NCBI GenBank assembly: GCA_913041805.1
Contig: CAJWIZ010000040.1
Location: 1 to 6,120 of the forward strand
DNA: 6,120 nt
Direction of reading: 5' to 3'
Source: an uncultured Prochlorococcus sp.
GTDB lineage: Bacteria > Cyanobacteriota > Cyanobacteriia > PCC-6307 > Cyanobiaceae
Shown: piece after piece, positions 1 through 5,006 of the stretch
How the letters are laid out: each line of letters opens with the position of its first letter
Numbering within the stretch: the stretch's first letter is position 1
Translations under genes and position numbers: made by a program
The notes under the pieces: generated by a model
Database searches by the model: none
Told to the model about the DNA's origin: nothing
The model's input: the letters and a program-made list of their open reading frames with translations, nothing else

Positions 1-28
1 CAATGCTTAACAAGTCTAAAAAAGGTGA

Positions 29-60
29 AAGATTATATAATTAATTAAAAAGTTAATCTT
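29..60 (-). terminator. Weak AT-rich hairpin downstream of the CAAD gene
   Basis: Seven-base arms AAGATTA (29-35) and TAATCTT (54-60) could pair around an 18-base AT-rich loop just past the CAAD stop codon. Read on the minus strand, a T-rich stretch (about 18-25) follows. The stem has a single G-C pair and the loop is long, so this is a weak candidate and may be chance in AT-rich DNA. Confidence 0.2.
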
Positions 61-73
61 AAAGAATAATCAT

Positions 74-463
74 TCAGCCCAAGTACTCTTTCCTTAAGTT
101 CTGAACTCTTTCAAAGACAGCATTGCGCTTTTCACTAGTTGATAAATTTTGCCAACTCCATTGTCCTAGCACTACAACGCCAAGCAATTCCAGAAGGCCT
201 GGAACTACAGGAAAAAAGTTTATAGTGTCAATAACTACTTTGATAATTACCTGGGCAACAATTACTACTGCAATAATTCCTAGGGCTTTGCCATATTTAC
301 CCATTTGGCTCCAGTCAATCTTGCCCAAAGCCTGATTAACTGTTCCCATTACCTCACTGAAACGATCGGAGATACTACTCTCTTGACCTTCGCTGACAGC
401 ATTGCCCATAGGAGGCGTTTCGAAGTCAGGAGCTTTATTCTCCTCAGGATTGGAGTCACTCAT
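74..463 (-). CDS. CAAD/CURT1-type thylakoid membrane protein
   Basis: Predicted 129-residue protein with a charged, Pro/Glu-rich soluble N-terminus (about residues 1-50) and two closely spaced hydrophobic helices (about 59-80 and 84-104) separated by a short FFPVVPG turn. A basic amphipathic C-terminal segment follows (about 108-129, SEKRNAVFERVQ). This arrangement and the PGLLELLG..W.W pattern match the CAAD domain, found appended to some cyanobacterial aminoacyl-tRNA synthetases and as the stand-alone CURT1 proteins that bend thylakoid membranes at grana margins in plants. Here it is stand-alone. I place the start at the ATG at 461-463 (MSDSNPEE); a GTG two codons upstream is possible but would add only two residues. 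No strong Shine-Dalgarno sequence is visible. The gene is divergent from the JAMM gene. The family call is confident; a membrane-curvature role is inferred from homologues. Confidence 0.82.
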   Translation of the reverse strand: MSDSNPEENKAPDFETPPMGNAVSEGQESSISDRFSEVMGTVNQALGKIDWSQMGKYGKALGIIAVVIVAQVIIKVVIDTINFFPVVPGLLELLGVVVLGQWSWQNLSTSEKRNAVFERVQNLRKEYLG

Positions 464-530
464 GAACACAACGCTGAATGCAATTTGTAATGAGCGTATC
501 GAATTAAACTAATAAATGCCAGGCCTCTAA

Positions 531-572
531 ATAGAGATAACTCCGAACCTAGATATAGAGAATTCCGAACCT
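531..572. repeat. Degenerate two-copy tandem repeat upstream of the JAMM gene
   Basis: Two copies of a roughly 20-base unit sit 24 bases apart. The first (531-550) runs ATAGAG, then ATAACT, then CCGAACCT. The second (555-572) runs ATAGAG, then AATT, then CCGAACCT. Both share ATAGAG at the left and CCGAACCT at the right, differing by a two-base length change and one substitution. The repeat ends 13 bases before the JAMM ATG (586), in the gap between the two divergent genes. It could be a slippage duplication or a paired protein-binding site; the sequence alone does not decide. Confidence 0.6.
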
Positions 573-585
573 ATGAAATCTTCAG

Positions 586-1095
586 ATGAAAAGTCCAAGT
601 GGCATTGAATTCAATAACGATTGTCTAAAGGTTCTTAGTCATACGCTGCTGGCAACAAGCCCGGAAGAAGGATGCGCTTTGTTAATTGGTAGTCACAAGC
701 AAAGTATTGGCTTAAAACAAGAAAACACATTGCAAGTTCATATGATTTGGCCTTGCTGCAATATCTGGGAACCAAACAAATTTAACTTGCTTGAATCAAA
801 GAAAAATTTAAATAGTACTGTTCAAGAAAGATTATCAAAAGAAAATCGATTTGTTATCGACCCACGAGAGCAACTACATGCCCAGCGCTGGGCAAGAAAA
901 CATCATTTAATGATCATAGGCAGTGCTCATTCACATCCTCAAGGAAATGCCTTGCCCTCATTAGTGGATTTTAAGTGCACTATTTCCCCGGGAGCGATGG
1001 TTATTATTGGCAAATTTGGTGAAGGGCGCGCTTGGTGGATAGAAAGAAGTCAGAACTTTCATCCGAAAGAGCTGGCAATTTTGGCACCTAAGTAA
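586..1095 (+). CDS. JAMM/MPN+ (Mov34) metalloprotease
   Basis: A 169-residue protein with a complete JAMM zinc-protease signature. His115-Ser-His117-Pro, Ser125 and Asp128 form the HxH-x7-S-x2-D motif, and Glu28 in the PEEGCALLIG segment is the expected catalytic glutamate. These residues are those needed for isopeptidase or peptidase activity in this family. Bacterial stand-alone JAMM proteins often neighbour E1-like enzymes and ubiquitin-like sulfur carriers, and characterised ones (Mec/QbsD type) trim the C-terminus of a carrier or release an amino acid from it. The next gene, 29 bp downstream on the same strand, is an E1-rhodanese protein, so co-transcription is likely. The start at 586 is the first in-frame ATG; no strong Shine-Dalgarno sequence precedes it. 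Between Glu28 and the HxH motif the sequence includes a CC pair (57-58) and a long basic stretch I cannot assign. The substrate is unknown. Confidence 0.85.
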   Translation: MKSPSGIEFNNDCLKVLSHTLLATSPEEGCALLIGSHKQSIGLKQENTLQVHMIWPCCNIWEPNKFNLLESKKNLNSTVQERLSKENRFVIDPREQLHAQRWARKHHLMIIGSAHSHPQGNALPSLVDFKCTISPGAMVIIGKFGEGRAWWIERSQNFHPKELAILAPK

Positions 1096-1102
1096 GACGA
1101 TA

Positions 1103-1108
1103 GAGGAG
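1103..1108 (+). promoter_or_regulatory. Ribosome binding site with long spacing (E1-rhodanese gene)
   Basis: GAGGAG lies between the JAMM stop and the ATG at 1125, leaving 16 bases of spacer, longer than the usual 5-10. There is an in-frame stop (TAA, 1119-1121) just upstream of the ATG, so the reading frame cannot start closer to this site. The only nearby alternative is an ATG at 1170, preceded by GGTGAAGAG. It would delete the LSGEE segment that usually precedes RYARHL in the family, so I prefer 1125. Confidence 0.45.
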
Positions 1109-1124
1109 TATTTCTTCTTAAGTA

Positions 1125-2288
1125 ATGGAAGCCCAAAAAAGGGATGAAATTAATTTAAGCGGTGAAGAGATGTCGCGCTATGCAAGACATCTATCACTCC
1201 CCGAAATAGGAATAATTGGCCAAAAGCATCTCAAGGCAAGTTCAGTCCTCTGCATAGGCAGTGGAGGACTGGGCTCACCTCTATTGCTCTATCTAGCTGC
1301 TGCAGGAATAGGGCACATAGGCATTGTCGACTTCGATTTTGTAGAAGATTCCAACCTTCAAAGACAAGTAATACATGGCATGAGCTGGATAGGCCAACCT
1401 AAAATCGATTCTGCTCGTGCTCGTATTCTTGAACTAAATCCATATTGTCAAGTAAATACCTTTAGGACCCGACTCTCATCCAAAAATGCAATAGATATAA
1501 TTAATAAATTTGACGTTGTTTGTGATTGCACAGACAATTTCCCTAGTCGTTATCTAATAAATGATGCTTGTTTAATCTTAAACAAGCCAAATATTTATGG
1601 GTCTGTTTCTCGTTTTGAAGGGCAAGCCACAGTCTTTAACCTGAATAAAGATAGCCCAAACTATCGAGATTTATTACCTGAACCACCACCGCCAGGGGTA
1701 TTACCATCTTGTGCAGAAGGCGGGGTAATAGGAGTTCTTCCAGGTTTAATTGGTCTTATTCAAGCCACTGAAACGATTAAGGTTCTCACAGGTATAGGGA
1801 ATACACTTGATGGCAGATTATTAGTTTTTGATGCCTTAAAAATGACCTTTCGAGAATTAACTCTTAAGCCATCTAGCAACAAAGAAAAAATCAAAAAGCT
1901 AATCAACTATGAAAAGTTTTGCGGGGAAGTAGAGGAGTCAGATCACAATATTGCATCCCTATCAATTGAAAGCATATCTGTACATGAGCTCAAAAAATTA
2001 CTAGAAAATGATCAAGAAGGTATTATTCTATTAGATGTCCGTAATAAGTCCGAATACGACATATTTTCTATAAAAGAATCGAAATTAATCCCTTTAAAAG
2101 ATATTGAGAATGGGGAAGCAATTGAAAGCATTCGAAAAATGACTAAAGAGAAAAAATTATATGTTCACTGTAAAAGCGGAAAAAGATCATTGAAAGCCTT
2201 AGGCATCCTTAAGCGTAATGATATCCAAGGAATTAATGTTGCTGGTGGAATAGATGCATGGGTTTCAAACAAACTTTCTAATGGGTAA
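1125..2288 (+). CDS. ThiF/MoeB/Uba4-type E1-like adenylyltransferase with C-terminal rhodanese domain
   Basis: A 387-residue fusion. Residues about 15-250 form an E1-like domain: RYARHLSLPEIG (19-30), the nucleotide-binding loop GSGGLG (45-50), Asp69/Asp71, the arginine finger in LQRQ (78-81), CTDNFPSR (135-142), and Cys196 in SCAEGGV, the conserved position of the E1 cysteine. Residues about 280-387 form a rhodanese domain with LLDVRNKSEY (302-311) and active-site loop CKSGKRS, Cys349. Such proteins adenylate the C-terminal glycine of a ubiquitin-like carrier, then thiocarboxylate it with persulfide sulfur from the rhodanese. It is normally annotated moeB or thiF, but domain content cannot separate molybdopterin, thiamine, tRNA-thiolation and cysteine roles, so I give no symbol. 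The structural zinc site of E. coli MoeB (two CxxC pairs) appears lost: the first pair reads NYRD near 179-182, and only Cys266 remains in the region of the second. It is probably co-transcribed with the JAMM gene. Confidence 0.9.
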   Translation: MEAQKRDEINLSGEEMSRYARHLSLPEIGIIGQKHLKASSVLCIGSGGLGSPLLLYLAAAGIGHIGIVDFDFVEDSNLQRQVIHGMSWIGQPKIDSARARILELNPYCQVNTFRTRLSSKNAIDIINKFDVVCDCTDNFPSRYLINDACLILNKPNIYGSVSRFEGQATVFNLNKDSPNYRDLLPEPPPPGVLPSCAEGGVIGVLPGLIGLIQATETIKVLTGIGNTLDGRLLVFDALKMTFRELTLKPSSNKEKIKKLINYEKFCGEVEESDHNIASLSIESISVHELKKLLENDQEGIILLDVRNKSEYDIFSIKESKLIPLKDIENGEAIESIRKMTKEKKLYVHCKSGKRSLKALGILKRNDIQGINVAGGIDAWVSNKLSNG

Positions 2289-2317
2289 AACAATAAAAAG
2301 AACACTGATCCAGAGCG

Positions 2318-3508
2318 CTAATAATCAACTCCTCTTTTCAGGTCTACTCCTTGCTCAGCGTAATGTTTATGGCAAACCATTTCAGAATGTACACTTGCAA
2401 GATCAAAATAAGAAGGAAGATTTTTGCATCGTCCAGTAATTATTACTTCAGTTTCCGCTGGTTTTCTCAGTAAAGTTTGCACTATTGGCTCTACTGGTAA
2501 TAGTTCCAAGTCAACGCTTGGATTTAATTCATCAAGAATTACTGTCTTATAAAGACCACTTGCAATAGCTGCTCTTGCAATTTCCCAGGCACGCTCAGCT
2601 TCAACATAATCAATAGGTTGCTGTTGACCTCGCCAAACAATTGCATCTCTTCCAGAGCGTAGATGGTCAACTAAGTGAGGATAACTTTCACGAAGAGCTG
2701 CTATTGCTGCATCTTCTGTATAACCGCTTCCACCTTTTAACCATTGCAAAATCAAAACCCTATGACTTTTATCTTGACTAATACCACGGCCTATTGCTTG
2801 CAATGCTTTCCCTAAAGCACTTGTGGACTTTCCCTTACCTTCACCGGTATAAATTTCAATACCACCAACTGAACTTGAAGAGTTAAAGCTGTTTTCTTCA
2901 ATATTTGGACGCCGGTGAGCACGCATCTCGGAGTGCAAATCCGCTACTTGCACTAAAGGTGCGGGAGCTGCACGTCCAGTGACAATAATCTCCATTCCAT
3001 CTGGTCTCTCATTCAAAGTTCTCACAACATCTTCTACTGAAAGCAGTCCCAGGTCTAAAACAGGATTCAACTCATCAAGAACAACAACTGAATAAAGGGC
3101 GCTTGCGATAGCACCTTTAGCAATATCCCAACCTCTTTGTGCCTCCATCAAATCAAAATTTGTTGCTTCATCAGCAGTAAAGAAGTCTGCTCTTCCTGTT
3201 CTGACTTGATCTATCAAATGAGGAAAACCCTGCTGCAAAGCTTCGATCGCCGCATCTTCGTCATAGGCCCTACCTGGACCTTTAAGGAATCTAAGAAGAA
3301 GCACACGTGTTCGTCGCTGCTCACATATACCCAAACCAATAGTGCGTAGCACAACTCCCAATGCCGCTTGACTTTTGCCTTTGCCCTCTCCGTCATAAAT
3401 ATGCAACTGACCGTGACAGCGCTCCTGACTGTCTGCAGCAGTAACGATTCCGATACCTCGTCCACGACCGCTTCGAGATGTATTGGATCCTTTCGGCTTT
3501 GTCGCCAT
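2318..3508 (-). CDS. Tandem-domain CobA/CobO-like cob(I)alamin adenosyltransferase (P-loop)
   Basis: A 396-residue protein, about twice the usual CobA/CobO length (near 200), built of two complete homologous domains. Domain 1 has Walker A GEGKGKS (40-46), LDELN (144-148), TGR (177-179) and LHSEM (191-195). Domain 2 has the same elements at 222-228, 325-329, 358-360 and 373-377 (VHSEM), an offset of 181-182 residues. A Ser/Asn-rich linker (about 201-215) joins them, and the basic N-terminus is rich in Arg/Gly/Ser. CobA/CobO enzymes transfer the adenosyl group of ATP to the cobalt of reduced corrinoids, and characterised members act as dimers, so the fusion may be a covalent pseudo-dimer. The two loops expected to contact corrinoid differ (see findings). 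The last residues (about 384-396, EQGVDLKRGVDY) match the GI-x-A/Q-x-GIE-type tail of CobA, present only after domain 2. The start ATG at 3506-3508 has a good RBS. It is convergent with the E1-rhodanese gene and divergent from larE. Confidence 0.85.
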   Translation of the reverse strand: MATKPKGSNTSRSGRGRGIGIVTAADSQERCHGQLHIYDGEGKGKSQAALGVVLRTIGLGICEQRRTRVLLLRFLKGPGRAYDEDAAIEALQQGFPHLIDQVRTGRADFFTADEATNFDLMEAQRGWDIAKGAIASALYSVVVLDELNPVLDLGLLSVEDVVRTLNERPDGMEIIVTGRAAPAPLVQVADLHSEMRAHRRPNIEENSFNSSSSVGGIEIYTGEGKGKSTSALGKALQAIGRGISQDKSHRVLILQWLKGGSGYTEDAAIAALRESYPHLVDHLRSGRDAIVWRGQQQPIDYVEAERAWEIARAAIASGLYKTVILDELNPSVDLELLPVEPIVQTLLRKPAETEVIITGRCKNLPSYFDLASVHSEMVCHKHYAEQGVDLKRGVDY

Positions 3509-3513
3509 TAGAG

Positions 3514-3519
3514 CCTCTT
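3514..3519 (-). promoter_or_regulatory. Shine-Dalgarno site for the CobA/CobO-like gene
   Basis: On the minus strand AAGAGG sits five bases before the ATG at 3506-3508. This is the best-spaced ribosome binding site in the window and it fixes the start codon. Confidence 0.6.
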
Positions 3520-3582
3520 AATATTTGAAGCTTAACGAGATCATCCAATGAAGATAGGCTTTAAAGGGAACGCTGGAAAAAA

Positions 3583-4437
3583 ATGTTTCGCCAAGTTGAA
3601 ACTTTATCCAAGGACAACCAAAAACAACTGCAATTATTACGTACAAAGCTACGAAAATTCCAAAGCGTTTGCGTAGCGTATTCAGGAGGAGTAGACAGTT
3701 CTCTAGTCGCTGCAATTGCCCAAGAGCAACTAGGGACAAAAGCAATAGCAATCACAGGTGTATCTCCTTCTTTGGCTAGCCACCTACGCAATGAAGCTTG
3801 TCAGCAAGCAAAATGGATAGGAATTCGTCACCAAGAATGCATAACGAAAGAGCTTGAAGACCCTGCTTACAGCAGTAATCCGAACAATCGTTGTTATGCA
3901 TGCAAACAAGAATTACATAAACATCTCCATTTGATCACTCAAACTGCCAAAGGTTGCCAGGTAATTGATGGTGTAAATCATGATGATCTCCGTGAACACA
4001 GACCAGGTGTTGCAGCGGCACGTCAAGCAGGGGTTAGGTCACCTCTTGCTGAATTAGGTATTAGCAAAATTAGTGTTCGTCAAATATCCAAAGCACTAGG
4101 GTTCCCATGGTGGGACAAGCCTGCCCAACCATGTCTAGCCTCACGCTTCCCCTATGGGGAAGAAATTAATGCGGAACGTCTCTATCAAGTAGGAATCGCA
4201 GAAACTTGGGTCAGAGCACATGGCTTTGAAGAAGTGAGGGTAAGAATCCAAGGTCTTTCTGCAAGAATTGAACTACCAGAAAATCGAATTGAAGAATTTA
4301 TACTTCAGGTAGAGCGAAAAAAAATAGTTGATTATTTCTTGTCCATTGGCTTTAGCTCTGTAAGTCTAGATTTAGAAGGTCTAGTCAGCGGTAAGCTCAA
4401 CAGGGATATCGATCCTTCAACAAAACCATCTGGATAA
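3583..4437 (+). CDS. larE: LarE-type PP-loop ATP-dependent sulfur transferase
   Basis: A 284-residue protein of normal family length. It has an N-terminal PP-loop ATP pyrophosphatase motif, SGGVDSS (34-40), in VAYSGGVDSSLVA. It continues with NRCYACK (Cys104, Cys107), GVNHDD (130-135), RPGVAAARQAGVRSPL (140-155), and KPAQPCLASRFPYG (179-192), where Cys184 aligns with the sulfur-donating cysteine of Lactobacillus plantarum LarE. The C-terminal VSLDLEGLVSGKLN (260-273) is also typical. Characterised LarE adenylates the carboxylates of pyridinium-3,5-biscarboxylate mononucleotide and converts them to thiocarboxylates for the nickel-pincer cofactor of lactate racemase; some homologues use an iron-sulfur cluster instead of a sacrificial cysteine. 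The motifs look intact, so the enzyme should be active. No larA, larB or larC lies in the window. The start at 3583 follows GGAAAAAA and a GGGA about 14 bases upstream. The gene is separated from the divergent CobA/CobO-like gene by 74 bp. Confidence 0.88.
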   Translation: MFRQVETLSKDNQKQLQLLRTKLRKFQSVCVAYSGGVDSSLVAAIAQEQLGTKAIAITGVSPSLASHLRNEACQQAKWIGIRHQECITKELEDPAYSSNPNNRCYACKQELHKHLHLITQTAKGCQVIDGVNHDDLREHRPGVAAARQAGVRSPLAELGISKISVRQISKALGFPWWDKPAQPCLASRFPYGEEINAERLYQVGIAETWVRAHGFEEVRVRIQGLSARIELPENRIEEFILQVERKKIVDYFLSIGFSSVSLDLEGLVSGKLNRDIDPSTKPSG

Positions 4438-4466
4438 GGAAGGGCATTAGTCGAATCTCACAATAT

Positions 4467-4498
4467 TAAAACCTATCAACAAGTCACCGACTTGATAG
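4467..4498 (-). terminator. Candidate intrinsic terminator at the end of speD
   Basis: Near the speD stop codon the minus strand can fold into a stem. CTAT (4498-4495) pairs with ATAG (4476-4473), and CAAGTC (4494-4489) pairs with GACTTG (4485-4480), around a three-base GGT loop with a three-base bulge. It is followed by TTTTAATATT. The stem includes the TGA stop. The T tract is short, so the call is tentative. It would act only in the speD direction; no T run follows on the plus strand after larE. Confidence 0.4.
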
Positions 4499-4967
4499 CC
4501 GATGGTGTGCGCACTGCAGTTGTCAATGCTTCAGGGGTATCCCGTTGAAAGCTTTTCAATGAAAAGCTTTTAGCCAAAAGTTCTTTACGCAGAATCTCAC
4601 AAGCCCTGTTTGGCATGGTGTGATCACCACACGTGAAGACATCTACTGCCGCATAACCATTTTCTGGCCAAGTATGAATAGAAATATGAGACTCTGCTAA
4701 AAGAGCTAAGCCCGTTACTCCTTGAGGTTCAAACCTATGTGTCATTAAGTTCAAAAGAGTCGCACCAGCCATTTTCGCGGCCGTTGTAATTGTCGTCCTA
4801 ATAAATGCTTCATCATTTAGCTTGAATGCATCGCATTCATATAGTTCAAGAATGCAATGTTTACCTACCATGTTGGTCGAACCAGAACCAACAGGAGAAG
4901 TCATTTCGCTAACGCCATTACTCACCCATCCAGGGTTCGGATGCAAACAAGAGATGAATTTGTCCAT
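4476..4967 (-). CDS. speD: S-adenosylmethionine decarboxylase proenzyme, bacterial pyruvoyl type
   Basis: The enzyme decarboxylates AdoMet to supply the aminopropyl group for spermidine. In the longest reading (171 residues from an ATG at 4991), the processing site is Glu100-Ser101 in [14 protein letters not shown]. Ser101 should become the pyruvoyl group, with His106 and Cys121 (VFTCG) matching His68 and Cys83 of the Thermotoga enzyme. The class 1 core begins at [13 protein letters not shown]. The start is uncertain: ATGs at 4991, 4967, 4904 and 4871 are in frame and none has a clear RBS (AAAGG lies 11 bases before 4991). I list 4967 ([14 protein letters not shown]), which leaves an extension of about 32 residues before the usual family start at 4871; a C-terminal tail after about residue 155 is also poorly conserved. 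It lies just downstream of recF on the same strand (15-39 bases, depending on the start) and is probably co-transcribed with it. A perfect palindrome lies inside the gene (4548-4570). Confidence 0.93.
   Translation of the reverse strand: MDKFISCLHPNPGWVSNGVSEMTSPVGSGSTNMVGKHCILELYECDAFKLNDEAFIRTTITTAAKMAGATLLNLMTHRFEPQGVTGLALLAESHISIHTWPENGYAAVDVFTCGDHTMPNRACEILRKELLAKSFSLKSFQRDTPEALTTAVRTPSAIKSVTC
4548..4570. repeat. 23-bp perfect palindrome inside speD
   Basis: Eleven-base arms AAAGCTTTTCA (4548-4558) and TGAAAAGCTTT (4560-4570) flank a single central base. Each arm also contains the self-complementary AAAGCTTT. On the coding strand this corresponds to the near-repeated peptide KSFSLKSF (about residues 141-148 of the longest reading). 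Confidence 0.7.
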
Positions 4968-5006
4968 AATTAAATTAAAAAATAGCCTCATACCATAGCT
5001 GACCTT

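Noticed and set aside
123..490. Plus-strand open frames opposite the CAAD gene
   Set aside because: They lie antisense to a recognisable membrane protein, have no family features, and lack convincing ribosome binding sites.
573..608. Eleven-codon open frame overlapping the JAMM start
   Set aside because: It starts at the ATG at 573 in another frame and ends at 608. It has no ribosome binding site and no recognisable leader-peptide pattern, so chance is the simpler explanation.
1125..2288. Firm assignment as molybdopterin-synthase activator MoeB
   Set aside because: The domain architecture is shared by ThiF-, Uba4- and MoeB-type activators, and no molybdopterin gene is in the window.
2254..2439. 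Plus-strand open frame spanning the 3' ends of the E1-rhodanese and CobA/CobO-like genes
   Set aside because: It overlaps both recognised genes, is out of frame with the first and antisense to the second, and shows no known domain.
3137..3465. Open frames within the CobA/CobO-like gene on both strands
   Set aside because: They are overlapping frames of a gene with two intact domains; the Cys- and Phe-rich translations look like shadows.
3548..3550. Upstream ATG before larE as an alternative start
   Set aside because: It is 35 bases upstream and out of frame with LarE.
3518..3791. Minus-strand open frames covering the start of larE
   Set aside because: They are antisense to the conserved LarE PP-loop region and resemble no known protein.
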